Source: JAPOXR01 sp965116115
GTDB taxonomy: Bacteria; Pseudomonadota; Alphaproteobacteria; Rhodobacterales; Rhodobacteraceae
Assembly: GCA_965116115.1 (NCBI GenBank)
Contig: OZ220486.1
Location: 2,356,001 to 2,420,000, forward strand
DNA: 64,000 nt
Direction: 5' to 3'
Made by a program: the position numbers and the translations under genes. Below, in pieces: positions 1-8,630 of the stretch; the stretch's first letter is position 1; every line of letters starts with the position of its first letter. The notes under the pieces were generated by a model, which saw only the letters and a list, made by a program, of their open reading frames with translations, ran no database searches and was not told the DNA's origin.

Positions 1-571
1 CCAAGCGGCTGATGTTCTCTCGCCACGGATCCAGCCCGCCGCCCGCGATGTCGGGCACGCCGCAATGGTCAAGGATCATGGATGTGTTGTCGCAGGCCTG
101 CGCAAGATCCAAGGCCAAAAACAGTTGCCGGGCGAGGAAGCACATATCGAAGGTCATTCCGGCGTCTCCGATCCGCCGCACGTTTCGGCGGAATGTGTCA
201 CTCGTCGACATTTCGTCGTCGACCACGTGCAGAACGCGGCGGAAGCCGACAGAACCAAGCGACTTAGCAAGTTCCAGCCATTCTTCGAAACCGTCTTCCG
301 TTTCCGGCCGACAAGTCGCGATCATACCCTGAATGCCGTTGGCCGGATCCCGGGCAAGGCTCGATACAAATCGTGTCTCACGTTCGGTGAAGGCATCATC
401 GACCGCCGTTTCCATAAACAGAGATCCTGCAACCCCGAGATCTTTCGTCTGCGCCTTGTAATCCTCTGCGGTGAATGCCTTCCCAGCCAGAACCGGAATG
501 CCTTCCGTCCAGGAGCAAGGGGCGGCATCAGGATATATCAGGTGTTTGTGGGTATCGAACAGTCCGATCAT
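1..571 (-). CDS. Amidohydrolase family 2 protein, probable sugar lactonase (3' end cut by window edge)
   Basis: The frame is open from an ATG at 571 to the left edge, so about 190 N-terminal residues are visible and the C-terminus is missing. The start MIGLFDTHKHLIYPD carries the HxH metal motif of amidohydrolase_2 (TIM-barrel) enzymes, and MILDHCGVPDIAG carries the later conserved His. Such proteins next to FAH hydrolases and enolase-type dehydratases are usually L-fucono- or L-rhamnono-lactonases, which open the aldonolactone to the aldonic acid. The ATG overlaps the stop of the FAH gene (TGATG), so the two are translationally coupled. Substrate is inferred from neighbours only. Confidence 0.82.
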   Translation of the reverse strand, partial: MIGLFDTHKHLIYPDAAPCSWTEGIPVLAGKAFTAEDYKAQTKDLGVAGSLFMETAVDDAFTERETRFVSSLARDPANGIQGMIATCRPETEDGFEEWLELAKSLGSVGFRRVLHVVDDEMSTSDTFRRNVRRIGDAGMTFDMCFLARQLFLALDLAQACDNTSMILDHCGVPDIAGGGLDPWRENISRL

Positions 572-1428
572 CACGCGGCTCCTTCAGTATCGTTAATGAC
601 TTCTTGCCGCTGTGTGCCCAGTCCTTCGATTCCCAGCTCAACGACGTCTCCCGCCCGCAGAAACCGGGCGGGTGTCTGCCTCAGTACGACACCCGGCGGT
701 GTGCCGGTCGAGATGACGTCGCCCGGGTGCAGGGTCATGAATTGACTGATATGGCTGACGAGGCGGGCGGCCCCGAACACCATTGTCCGGGTCGATCCCT
801 CCTGCATGGTCTTACCGTTCACGGTCAGCCACATGCCGAGGTCCTGGGGGTCCGCGACCTCTTCGCGCGTGACAAGCCAAGGTCCGATTTGACCGAAGTT
901 GTCGCAGCTCTTGCCTTTGGTCCACTGGCCCGAACGTTCAAGTTGGAACTCGCGCTCCGACACATCGTTCGCGACAGCATATCCCGCCACGCAATCGATC
1001 GCGTCGGCCTCGGACACATATTTGGCGCGACGACCGATGATGACCGCTAGCTCAACCTCCCAGTCCGTTTTCCGGGATCCGCGGGGAATAACGATCGGAT
1101 CGTTCGGCCCGCAGATCGCGCTGGACGCTTTCATGAACAGAATTGGCTCCGCGGGGACTTCCATGCCGGATTCCGCAGCGTGGTCGGAGTAGTTGAGTCC
1201 GATGCAGATGAATTTCCCCGTGCCGGCCACACAAGGCCCCAGCCGAACCGACGGAGGCGCCTCGGGAAGCGCCGACAGGTCAGTCTCCCGGATCGCGGCG
1301 AGCCTTTCTTCAGACAGTGCCGCACCGCTGATATCGGGCACGACACCGCTTAGATCCCGTAGCCGGCCCTCGGCATCGGCGATCGCGGGTTTTTCGGATC
1401 CCGGTTCACCAAATCGCGCAAGTTTCAT
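571..1428 (-). CDS. Fumarylacetoacetate hydrolase family protein, probable 2,4-diketo-3-deoxy-sugar-acid hydrolase
   Basis: A 285-residue protein of normal length for the single-domain FAH family. It has an N-terminal cap of about 70 residues, then FICIGLNYSDHAAESG, the metal-binding segment around DWEVELAVIIGRRAKYV, and the terminal GDVISTGTPPGVV signature. FAH proteins in deoxysugar-acid clusters cleave 2,4-didehydro-3-deoxy-L-fuconate or -rhamnonate to pyruvate plus lactate. Here it is preceded by the broken SDR that would make its substrate (24-bp gap) and followed by the lactonase-like gene with a 1-bp overlap. Family assignment is firm; the substrate is inference. Confidence 0.9.
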   Translation of the reverse strand: MKLARFGEPGSEKPAIADAEGRLRDLSGVVPDISGAALSEERLAAIRETDLSALPEAPPSVRLGPCVAGTGKFICIGLNYSDHAAESGMEVPAEPILFMKASSAICGPNDPIVIPRGSRKTDWEVELAVIIGRRAKYVSEADAIDCVAGYAVANDVSEREFQLERSGQWTKGKSCDNFGQIGPWLVTREEVADPQDLGMWLTVNGKTMQEGSTRTMVFGAARLVSHISQFMTLHPGDVISTGTPPGVVLRQTPARFLRAGDVVELGIEGLGTQRQEVINDTEGAA

Positions 1429-1452
1429 TTATTCTCTCCTTCAGAGGTTGGT

Positions 1453-2142
1453 CTATCCGCCGTCAATGACGCGAGCGACACCGGCGGTGCGCGCACTGTC
1501 TTCGGACGCCAAGCAGACGGCAAGAGCGGCGATTTCCTCAGGCTTTCCGATGCGTCCGATCGGCTGACGGGCAATGAACGCTCCGCTTGCGGCGGCATAG
1601 CCGCCTATGGCGCGAATCCAATCTCTCAGCGGCGAAGACTCGGCTGTGCCCGGGCAGATCGCGTTGCGGAGAATGCCTTGAGCAATGAAATCAGCGGCTA
1701 CGGATTGCGTAGTCCCGGTCACAGCCACCTTGGCTGTGCCGTACATGAAGCGGTTCGGCGCGGCGGTGACGGAAGACGCCGCAGAAGAGACGTCGGTGAT
1801 CGATCCGCTGCCATTCTCGGTCATGCCGGACAGCAAGGCTCGGATCATGAGACAGGCGGCTTTGTCGTTCAGCTTCAAAAAGAAATCCCGTTCACTTTAG
1901 TCGCAGTCGAGGATAGCGCAGGCCGCGACGAAGCCCGCGCAGTTGAAAACACGTCGCCCCTTTGAATTCCTCTGCGACGGCTGCGATCGCAACCGGATCA
2001 GGAAAGTCCAGCCGGCGGGTCTCGAATCCTTATCCGCCGCGATCACCCGTGCGCCTTCGGCTGCAAAAGCCAACGCGGCGGGCGGGACGACACCCTCTCC
2101 CGCGGCAGTCAAAAGGCATATCTTTCCGTCCGGTCTTCCCAT
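1453..2142 (-). pseudogene. Broken short-chain dehydrogenase (2-keto-3-deoxy-L-fuconate dehydrogenase-like)
   Basis: Reading from ATG 2142, the N-terminus (MGRPDGKICLLTAAGEG) is a typical SDR start. The frame then slips near 2030 and returns near 1965: the better match, LDFPDPVAIAAVAEEFKG, lies in another frame. An in-frame TAA follows LDCD at about 1894-1896. Downstream the same frame continues with NDKAACLMIRALL, the SSAASS serine region, YGTAK (catalytic Tyr and Lys), CPGTAESSPL and the end ARVIDGG. The cofactor glycine motif is also eroded (TAAGEGVV instead of TAAGxGIG). It lies between the UxaA-type gene and FAH, where the 3-deoxy-2-keto-acid dehydrogenase would be expected. Confidence 0.85.
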
Positions 2143-2153
2143 GAATCCTCTGG

Positions 2154-3338
2154 TTATACGGGCAGGCACGCCGGGCCGATCGGTTCGAAACTCTTATAAG
2201 TCAAGATGAACTCGGTGTGGCCGAGATCTTCGGACTTGGTGCGCTCGCCATCAGCAACGCGCTTGATCAGTTCGAGGATCTCGACGCCGACTTCGTCGAT
2301 CTCCGCGCTTTCGCTGATAATGCGCCCTGCGTTGACGTCCATGTCGTCAGAAAGGCGTTCGTACATGTGCGGATTGGCGGCGATCTTAATAACGGGGGCC
2401 AAAGCCGACCCGACAACGGAACCGCGCCCGGTGACGAACAAGGTCATCAGTGCGCCCGACGCCATCATCTCCGCAATCTCGGCGTTATCGGAAATGTTCG
2501 GGAAGCCGAACCGCACTTCGCCGTCGGGGACGACATCCATAAGGTACAGGCCGCTTCGCGGCGGAACATCGCCCGGCTTGATCAGACCGGAGATCGACGA
2601 TCGCCCCGATTTGGCATAGGCGCCCAGCGATTTCTCTTCGATCGTTGTCAGCCCGCCTTCCGCGTTCCCGGCGGCAAAACTTCCGAAACCAAGCGTCGCG
2701 TAATATGCCGCCGCCTTTTTCACGCTCGCCCGGATCTCAGCGCCGAGTTCAGGGCTGACGGCCCGGGCAGCCATGATGTCTTCACAGCCGATCAGCTCAC
2801 CGGTTTCTTCAAAAATGCAGGTCGCCCCGGCATGCACCAGCATGTCGAAGGCGCGCCCGACGGCGGGGTTCCCGGTCAGACCGCTCGTTCCGTCTGAACC
2901 GCCGCAAACGGTACCGACAACCAGATCTGCGATATCGAAGGGGACAGCATCGGCTTGCGCAAGGGTGTCCGACATTTCAGCGACCGCCGCACGGCCTTTG
3001 TCGATTGTAGAACGGGTTCCGCCATCGCGTTGAATGACAAGCGCCTCGACAGGGCGCCCGCTGGCTTGGATCACGTCCTCCAGCTGATAGCGATCAAAGC
3101 TTTCGCACCCGAGCGACACAACCGCGACGGCTCCCACATTGGGGTGGGTGCAGAGCCGCTCCATCATCGACTGGGCGTAAGAGTTCGGGAAACATCCTGG
3201 AAAACCGATCACATGGGCCGCGCCGCGAAACGGCGCGGCGATCTCGCGCGCGACATGATGGGCGCATTCAACCAGATAGGCAACGGCAGTCACGTTACGA
3301 ATGCCTTTGCGCCCGTCGTTGCGCAAATAGCCCTTCAT
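2154..3338 (-). CDS. UxaA/SuyB family lyase, large (catalytic) subunit
   Basis: A 394-residue protein starting MKGYLRNDGRKGIRNVTAVAY, the typical beginning of the C-terminal catalytic domain of altronate/galactarate dehydratases. It contains conserved motifs such as TVCGGSDGTSGLTGNPAVGRAFD cut here as TVCGGSDGTSG and LTGNPAVG, plus IFEETGELIGCE and conserved cysteines. In E. coli UxaA this domain is fused behind an SAF domain; here the SAF part is a separate gene overlapping by 4 bp (ATGA). The split two-gene layout also resembles (2R)-sulfolactate sulfo-lyase SuyAB. It probably dehydrates or lyases a hydroxy acid made in this operon. Confidence 0.85.
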   Translation of the reverse strand: MKGYLRNDGRKGIRNVTAVAYLVECAHHVAREIAAPFRGAAHVIGFPGCFPNSYAQSMMERLCTHPNVGAVAVVSLGCESFDRYQLEDVIQASGRPVEALVIQRDGGTRSTIDKGRAAVAEMSDTLAQADAVPFDIADLVVGTVCGGSDGTSGLTGNPAVGRAFDMLVHAGATCIFEETGELIGCEDIMAARAVSPELGAEIRASVKKAAAYYATLGFGSFAAGNAEGGLTTIEEKSLGAYAKSGRSSISGLIKPGDVPPRSGLYLMDVVPDGEVRFGFPNISDNAEIAEMMASGALMTLFVTGRGSVVGSALAPVIKIAANPHMYERLSDDMDVNAGRIISESAEIDEVGVEILELIKRVADGERTKSEDLGHTEFILTYKSFEPIGPACLPV

Positions 3339-3646
3339 TTCAGAGCCTCTTCCGCAGCAGCCAGCGCGTATGTCGGCGTGTAGTCGCTTTTGACGTTGTG
3401 GATATGAACGTGCGCGCCGGGGGCGATGTCCGCTGTCGCCGAACCGATGGGCGCTCCGTATTTGATGATTTTCCGGCCTTTTCCGATGTGACGGCGGGCA
3501 AGTTTGTGACCCAAGCCGGTTCGGACCGTCGCCGTGACCGTTTCTTTTTCGAGCCGCACCTCGTCGCCGACATCGATCGCGCCGCGCACGACGAGAACGT
3601 TGTCGGCGTCGGACAAAAGCAGCAACCGGGGGTCAAGAGAGGCCAT
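3335..3646 (-). CDS. SAF-domain small subunit of UxaA/SuyA-type lyase
   Basis: A 103-residue protein that aligns over its length with the N-terminal SAF domain of altronate dehydratase, including VGDEVRLEKETVTA, GHKLARRHIGKGRKIIKYG and PIGSATADIAPGAHVHIHN. SAF domains of this class help form the substrate or metal pocket of the large subunit. Its stop overlaps the start of the large-subunit gene (ATGA), and its start shares one base with the stop of the RraA-like gene, so it is translationally coupled on both sides. A separate small subunit is the arrangement of SuyA with SuyB; the actual substrate cannot be read from sequence. Confidence 0.85.
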   Translation of the reverse strand: MASLDPRLLLLSDADNVLVVRGAIDVGDEVRLEKETVTATVRTGLGHKLARRHIGKGRKIIKYGAPIGSATADIAPGAHVHIHNVKSDYTPTYALAAAEEALK

Positions 3647-4296
3647 CAGAACTTCCCGAACTTCAGGTAAGCGTCCTGAGGGTCGCTTCCGGACAGGATC
3701 GCTGTCCGGACTTTGTTCTCTGTCACCATCGCTTCGCTCGCCGCGCCGATGATTTCGTCAAGTAATTCGGACGGCACCCGGACCATGCCGTCGCGGTCGC
3801 CGTGCAGCCAGTCGCCGGGTTCTATCCGCACCTCACCGATTGTGATCGGCGCATCCGTCCCGGTGGGCCGCCAGACGCCGACGACGTCGCGCGGTGTATG
3901 GTGTGTGCGCCAGCAGGGAAATCCAAGATCGATTATGAAATTCGCATCTCTGAGCGCACCGTCGATCACGCAGCCGAGAACGCCCTTTGCGGCCAGAGTT
4001 TCGGCAGAAAGTTCCCCCATTTGAGCGATCAGATGGGTGTTCGGCTGGGCGCACCAGATATGGCCCGGTTTCGCCTGCGACAGCAGGCCGGTCCAGTCCA
4101 GCAGTGTCTGGCGGGCATCCGCGGACTCATCGAACTCCCCCTCAACGGTCCAGACCGGACCGCACAGCGTCATCTCGGGTTGAAGCGGCGCGATACGGGG
4201 CGGCAGCGTAAAATCCCGCAAACCCTGCGCCCTGAGGACGTCATGGACGGCGCCGGTGTAGCACGCGCGGAACCGCTCTGTCCGCAGGTCAGTCAT
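3646..4296 (-). CDS. RraA family protein (4-hydroxy-4-methyl-2-oxoglutarate aldolase / demethylmenaquinone-methyltransferase-like fold)
   Basis: A 216-residue protein of the RraA fold. It shows the conserved GVLGCVIDGALRDAN stretch, with the Arg-Asp pair that binds substrate carboxylate and Mg in the class II aldolases, and GDWLHGDRDGMVRVP near the C-terminus. In catabolic operons such proteins are usually class II pyruvate aldolases or oxaloacetate decarboxylases rather than RNase E inhibitors. It overlaps the mutarotase-like gene by 8 bp upstream and the SAF gene by 1 bp downstream, so it belongs to the same transcript. An aldolase role on a keto-acid intermediate is plausible but not proven. 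Confidence 0.85.
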   Translation of the reverse strand: MTDLRTERFRACYTGAVHDVLRAQGLRDFTLPPRIAPLQPEMTLCGPVWTVEGEFDESADARQTLLDWTGLLSQAKPGHIWCAQPNTHLIAQMGELSAETLAAKGVLGCVIDGALRDANFIIDLGFPCWRTHHTPRDVVGVWRPTGTDAPITIGEVRIEPGDWLHGDRDGMVRVPSELLDEIIGAASEAMVTENKVRTAILSGSDPQDAYLKFGKF

Positions 4297-4618
4297 GGTG
4301 GAAGACTTCCTCCATCATCGCCCACCACTCCCCCTCTCGGCGGGTCTCAAGCGGCGCCTGGCAGGGCATGCAGACGTCCCACCATTCCCGTGTCTTGGGA
4401 TCGGCGGCCATCTTGGCGGCATCGGCTTCGAAATCCGTTCCGGTATACTCCCAGTACCCGAAGAGAAGGTTTTCGGGTTCTTTCAGGAAGATCGAATAGT
4501 TCGTGATGTTGCAGGTCGAGATCATGTCGAGGATCTCGGGCCAGACCGCCGCGTGAAGGCGCTTGTATTCGGCGATTTTCTCAGGCTCCAGCCCGATGAC
4601 CATGCCCATGCGCTGCAT
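4289..4618 (-). CDS. L-rhamnose mutarotase family protein
   Basis: A 109-residue protein with the RhaM pattern: GMVIGLEPEKIAEYKRLHA, VWPEILDMI, NYSIFLKEPENLLFGYWEY and a WWDVCMPCQ segment near the end. These small ferredoxin-like-fold dimers interconvert anomers of deoxysugars, and conserved His and Trp/Tyr residues are visible. The chosen ATG at 4618 is preceded by AGGAG with good spacing; a longer upstream reading would invade the enolase gene. It lies 4 bp after the enolase-type gene and overlaps the RraA-like gene. The match points to L-rhamnose, L-fucose or a similar 6-deoxy sugar as the operon substrate. Confidence 0.87.
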   Translation of the reverse strand: MQRMGMVIGLEPEKIAEYKRLHAAVWPEILDMISTCNITNYSIFLKEPENLLFGYWEYTGTDFEADAAKMAADPKTREWWDVCMPCQAPLETRREGEWWAMMEEVFHHD

Positions 4619-4622
4619 GATG

Positions 4623-5741
4623 CTACTCCTTTGATAAAATGGTTGAATGCGTTCCCGGGACAATCCGGCTGCGGATCGCATCCCAATTCCAGTCAATCCC
4701 GATTCCCGGCGCGGACGGCGGAAAAGCGCAGCCGCCGCGAATATCGAGACGTGAGGCCGTGATCGCGTCAAGCTGCGGGATGTATTCCAGCGCCGGAGCA
4801 TTGGGCACGGCGCAGACAAGGCTGACGTGGAGCTCCATCAGGAAATGCGGGCAGATTGAAACGCCGAACCCCTCGGCCAGATGCGCCGCCTTGAGCCATG
4901 GCGTGATGCCCCCGATTCGTGCGGCGTCCGCCTGAATGATGCTAGCTGCCCCTTGCTGAAGGTAGTCCTTGAACTGCGAGAGCGAATACATGCTTTCGCC
5001 GACCGCGACAGGCACCCGCGAACGGCGCGCAAGTTCGGCATGCGCGCCGACATTGTCGGCGGGCATCGGCTCTTCAAACCAGTAGACGCCGTAGTCGGCC
5101 AGCATGTCGGCGCGCCGCAACGCATCGGAAAGGTCGAAGGCCTGGTTGGCGTCAACCATGATCTTGAAATCCTCGCCGACGGCATCCCGCACGGCCTGCA
5201 AGCGGGATCGGTCTTCGGCGATCGAGGGCTTGCCGATCTTGATTTTGGCGCCGGTGAAGCCTGTGGCCTTCATTGACACGGCATCGGCGACCAGAGCGTC
5301 AGGCGGAAGATGCAGCCAGCCGCCTTCGGTCGTGTAGAGCGGCGCTTCGCGCTTCGACCCGCCCGCCAGCCGCCAAAGAGGAAGCCGCGCCCGTTTGCAG
5401 CGCAAGTCCCATAGCGCGGTGTCGATTGCCGCGAGCGCCAGAGACGTAATGGCGCCGACAGCGGTGGCGTGGGTCGAAAACAGAAGATCGCGCCAAATTC
5501 CGTTGATTTCCTCAGCTTCACGCCCGATCAACCGCGGCGCGAATGTCTCTCTCAGAAGGCTTATGACTGACGGACCGCCGGTGCCGATAGTATAGGCATA
5601 GCCGACCCCCTCGGAACCGTCCGCATCGGTGATCCGCACAATCGGCGTTTCCTGGCTTTCGAAAGACTGAATCGCGTCCACCCTTTTGGCCGCAGGCGGA
5701 AGATCCACCATCAAGACTTCGACTTCCGCGATGCGCGCCAT
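4623..5741 (-). CDS. Enolase-superfamily sugar-acid dehydratase (mandelate racemase/muconate lactonizing family)
   Basis: A 372-residue protein with all catalytic landmarks of the mandelate racemase subgroup. There is a K166-x-K168 acid/base motif (AKIKIGK), metal ligands Asp197 (VDANQAF), Glu223 (WFEEPM) and Glu249 (VGESM), and the general base His299 (CPHFLMELH). Such enzymes dehydrate aldonic acids (fuconate, rhamnonate, gluconate and others) to 2-keto-3-deoxy acids. Together with the adjacent mutarotase, lactonase and FAH genes this fits a non-phosphorylative L-fucose or L-rhamnose pathway. The start overlaps the stop of the ABC ATPase gene (TGATG). Exact substrate specificity cannot be assigned here. 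Confidence 0.9.
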   Translation of the reverse strand: MARIAEVEVLMVDLPPAAKRVDAIQSFESQETPIVRITDADGSEGVGYAYTIGTGGPSVISLLRETFAPRLIGREAEEINGIWRDLLFSTHATAVGAITSLALAAIDTALWDLRCKRARLPLWRLAGGSKREAPLYTTEGGWLHLPPDALVADAVSMKATGFTGAKIKIGKPSIAEDRSRLQAVRDAVGEDFKIMVDANQAFDLSDALRRADMLADYGVYWFEEPMPADNVGAHAELARRSRVPVAVGESMYSLSQFKDYLQQGAASIIQADAARIGGITPWLKAAHLAEGFGVSICPHFLMELHVSLVCAVPNAPALEYIPQLDAITASRLDIRGGCAFPPSAPGIGIDWNWDAIRSRIVPGTHSTILSKE

Positions 5742-6835
5742 CAGCCGGCCCTCACCGAACTGCCGCTCTCGGCGTCGAAGATATGGGCCTTGTCGAGCGA
5801 CATCCGGAACGTCAGCCGCTCACCCGGCGACACGTCGCGCGGGTCGAACATTTTTCCTTGGATTTCCTGACCGGCAAGCGTGGTGTAGATCAACGTCTCG
5901 GTGCCGAGAAGCTCGGCGAGATCGATCTGAAGCGCCAGTTTCGCCGTCTCGCGCGCTTCATGGATGCTATGACCAGCCGGCGTCAGGTCGTCGGGGCGGA
6001 TTCCGAATGTCACATCCTGTCCCTCAGAAACAAAATCGGCCAGCCGGGCAGGGACGGGCACCTTTGTGCCGTCCCTGAAGACAGCGTTTCCCTGGGCAAT
6101 CGTCGACGGGATCAGATTCATCGGCGGAGATCCGATGAAGCCGGCAACGAATGTGTTCACCGGGTGATTAAAGACATCCATCGGCGTGCCGACCTGTTCG
6201 ATATGGCCGTCTTTCATCACCACGATCCGGTCGGCAAGCGTCATTGCTTCGACCTGATCATGAGTCACATAAACCACGGTCGCCTTGACCTTGCGGTGGA
6301 GTTTCTTGATCTCTGTGCGCATCTGCACACGCAGCTTGGCGTCGAGGTTCGACAGCGGCTCGTCGAAAAGAAATGCCTCAGGGCGTCGAACGATGGCTCG
6401 GCCCATGGCGACCCTCTGCCGCTGGCCGCCCGACAATTCGGCCGGAATGCGCTCAAGAAGTTCGGACAGTCCAAGTATATCCGCAGCTTCTCGGACCCGT
6501 TCCTCGACGGCTTCCTTCTTCTGTCCCGCGATCTTCAGGCCGAAACCGAGATTCTCCCGCACATTCATATGCGGGTAAAGCGCATAATTCTGGAAGACCA
6601 TCGACACGTTCCGCTTCCGCGGCGGCAGGTCGTTGACAACCCGCTTGCCGATCCGGATTTCGCCGCCCGAGATGTCCTCCAGCCCCGCGATCATCCGCAG
6701 CGTCGTCGATTTACCGCAGCCGGAGGGGCCGACCAGAACGACGAATTCGTTGTGGCCGATGGTCAGGTCAATGCCGTGCACGACCTTTTGGCGCCCGTAA
6801 TTCTTGAAGACGCGATCAAGCGTGATGCTCGCCAT
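5741..6835 (-). CDS. Sugar ABC transporter ATP-binding protein (UgpC/MalK type)
   Basis: About 364 residues from ATG 6835; the frame is open further upstream but that reading overlaps the permease. Walker A is GPSGCGKSTT, the Q-loop region is VSMVFQNYALYPHMNV, the signature is LSGGQRQRVAMGR and Walker B is FLFDEPLSNLD, followed by the H-loop VTHDQVEAMTLADR. A C-terminal TOBE-type regulatory domain follows (FGIRPDDLTP). This is the energising subunit of a CUT1-class carbohydrate importer with the two permeases and the SBP encoded immediately upstream. It starts 2 bp after the MalG-like stop. Confidence 0.93.
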   Translation of the reverse strand: MASITLDRVFKNYGRQKVVHGIDLTIGHNEFVVLVGPSGCGKSTTLRMIAGLEDISGGEIRIGKRVVNDLPPRKRNVSMVFQNYALYPHMNVRENLGFGLKIAGQKKEAVEERVREAADILGLSELLERIPAELSGGQRQRVAMGRAIVRRPEAFLFDEPLSNLDAKLRVQMRTEIKKLHRKVKATVVYVTHDQVEAMTLADRIVVMKDGHIEQVGTPMDVFNHPVNTFVAGFIGSPPMNLIPSTIAQGNAVFRDGTKVPVPARLADFVSEGQDVTFGIRPDDLTPAGHSIHEARETAKLALQIDLAELLGTETLIYTTLAGQEIQGKMFDPRDVSPGERLTFRMSLDKAHIFDAESGSSVRAG

Positions 6836-6837
6836 CC

Positions 6838-7695
6838 TCAGCCTTTCACTCCGCCGAAAGTCAGTCCGGCGATCAAATGTTTTTGAACGAGGAACGTAAG
6901 GATCAGCGCTGGCACTATGATAATGACTGCCATCGCGCACATGCCGGCCCAGTCGATGGTGAACTGGGCGGTGAAATCCATCAGACCCACAGGCAGTGTT
7001 TTGCTGTCAGTCGACCGTGTGAGCTGGCTGGCCAGCGCGAATTCGTTCCAGCTTGTGAGAAAGGCAAAGACGCCGGCGGCGGCGATTCCCGATTTGGCAA
7101 GCGGAAATTCGATCTTCCAGAACGCCTGCCAGCGCGTGCATCCGTCGACCTGCGCGGCTTCAGACAGTGACATCGGGATCTGCCGAAAAAACCCGTCGAT
7201 CAGCCAGATCGTGAAAGGCACGTTGAGCGAGACATAGACGATCACCAGTCCCGGTTGTGTGTCGATCAAACCCATTCGCGACCACAGGATGAACACGGGC
7301 AAAGAAAGCGCGATTCCCGGCACGGTTCGGAACAGCATCAGGCCCAGGAACCAGGCGTTCTTGAAGCGGAACCTGAAACGCGCGAACGCGTAGCCGCCCG
7401 CCATGCCTATAAGCAGCGCGATGATCGTCGAGGTCGTCGCGATGACCATGGAGTTCCAGAAGTATGATAACACCGGTATCGCCACCTGCTCCTGCCCGAA
7501 ACCGAAGATCTTGGCGAAGTTGTCGAGCGTCAGTTTGCCGGGAATCCAGATCGGCGGTTTGGCCAGGATTTCCCGGTTCGGCCTGAACGATGACAAGACC
7601 ACCCAAAGACCCGGCGCACACATGACTGCCATCAGAACAAAGGTAGCGATCCACAGCGTGCCGGCCCTGATCCGCTTTCTGAGATGCCGGTTCAT
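6838..7695 (-). CDS. Carbohydrate ABC transporter permease (MalG type)
   Basis: A 285-residue membrane protein from the ATG at 7695 (MNRHLRKRIRAG). It has about six hydrophobic segments, starting with LWIATFVLMAVMCAPGLWVV. The EAA loop that docks on the ATPase is EAAQVDGCTRWQAFWKIEFP, about 90 residues from the end. The C-terminus HLIAGLTFGGVKG is the usual ending of MalG-like proteins. It overlaps the MalF-like gene by 4 bp (ATGA) and ends 2 bp before the ATPase gene. The longer frame extending upstream to 8142 is an out-of-frame reading of the MalF gene and was not used. Confidence 0.92.
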   Translation of the reverse strand: MNRHLRKRIRAGTLWIATFVLMAVMCAPGLWVVLSSFRPNREILAKPPIWIPGKLTLDNFAKIFGFGQEQVAIPVLSYFWNSMVIATTSTIIALLIGMAGGYAFARFRFRFKNAWFLGLMLFRTVPGIALSLPVFILWSRMGLIDTQPGLVIVYVSLNVPFTIWLIDGFFRQIPMSLSEAAQVDGCTRWQAFWKIEFPLAKSGIAAAGVFAFLTSWNEFALASQLTRSTDSKTLPVGLMDFTAQFTIDWAGMCAMAVIIIVPALILTFLVQKHLIAGLTFGGVKG

Positions 7696-8603
7696 TCGAC
7701 GCCTCCCATGTAACGGCGGGCTGCGACCAGCTTGGTAAAAAAGTAGTAGGTGAAGGCGATCGAGAGAATTGTCGAGATATAGGCCATCGCATTCGCTTGC
7801 CCCATCCGCGCATTCTCGAAACCCATGCGCGCGATCATCGTCCAAAGAAGCTCGGTGCGCCCGGCCGGTCCGCCGTCCGTCATGACCGCGACAATGTCGT
7901 AGGCGCGCGCCACGTCGAGGGAACGGATGGTCATGGCGATGAAGGCGAAGGGCATGATAAAGGGCAGCGTGATGTGGCGGAAAGTCTGCCATGCGTTGCA
8001 GCCATCCACTTTCGCCGCCTCGAGCGGATCGCGGGGCATGGCGAAAAGCCCGGCCAGCAAAAGGATCGCGAAGACAGAGGAGCTCATCCAGACTTCGGCA
8101 AATATGATGGAGAACATCGCCAGTCGCCCGTCGACCAGCCATGGAATCGCGCGATCTATGATCCCCAGCGACTGCAGGGCATTATTCAAAATGCCGATGT
8201 TGTCGTTGAAGATGAACTTGAACTGGAAGCCCACGAGAATCGGCGAGAACATCATCGGGAACATCATAATGGTCCGCAGGGTACGCTGGCCCCACGTGAT
8301 CCGGTTGATCAGCAGCGCGGTCCCGAGGCCCAGCAGAAACTCGAGGTTCAGCGCTATCGCCAAGAACAGGATCGTTCTGAGAAACGCTGCCCAGAAATCG
8401 TCATTGTTCCAAAGGCGCACGTAATTGCGGATCCCGATGAAGGTTTCGATGCTTTCAGGGCGCGTCAAACGGTACGGCGTGAACGAAGTATAGAGCGAGA
8501 ATACCAACGGGACCGCAACCACGAACAGCATCGTCAGGATTGCCGGTGACAGCAGCAACAGCGGCGTCAGCGCAGCCTGATGTCTTCGGATGAAGCGGTT
8601 CAC
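7692..8603 (-). CDS. Carbohydrate ABC transporter permease (MalF type)
   Basis: A 303-residue inner-membrane protein with six predicted membrane segments, the first being LTPLLLLSPAILTMLFVVAV. The EAA loop is EAAKVDGCNAWQTFRHITLP. It is the partner of the MalG-like permease encoded with a 4-bp overlap downstream. Upstream, a 62-bp spacer with a strong stem-loop separates it from the SBP gene, a common device to make more binding protein than permease. Family assignment is firm; the transported sugar is inferred from the catabolic genes downstream. Confidence 0.92.
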   Translation of the reverse strand: MNRFIRRHQAALTPLLLLSPAILTMLFVVAVPLVFSLYTSFTPYRLTRPESIETFIGIRNYVRLWNNDDFWAAFLRTILFLAIALNLEFLLGLGTALLINRITWGQRTLRTIMMFPMMFSPILVGFQFKFIFNDNIGILNNALQSLGIIDRAIPWLVDGRLAMFSIIFAEVWMSSSVFAILLLAGLFAMPRDPLEAAKVDGCNAWQTFRHITLPFIMPFAFIAMTIRSLDVARAYDIVAVMTDGGPAGRTELLWTMIARMGFENARMGQANAMAYISTILSIAFTYYFFTKLVAARRYMGGVE

Positions 8604-8630
8604 TGGATCCGGAATCCGCGGTATGTCTGG

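Noticed and set aside
65..745. 226-codon plus-strand frame at the left end
   Set aside because: It lies opposite the amidohydrolase and FAH genes, which have clear catalytic motifs.
2010..2040. TCTCGAATCC resembling a tRNA T-loop
   Set aside because: It lies inside the SDR pseudogene and no acceptor stem or anticodon arm can be formed around it.
5783..6886. 367-codon open frame on the plus strand opposite the sugar ABC ATPase gene
   Set aside because: Its sequence is the complement of a clear UgpC/MalK-type gene, is rich in Arg/His as expected of an antisense frame, and has no family features.
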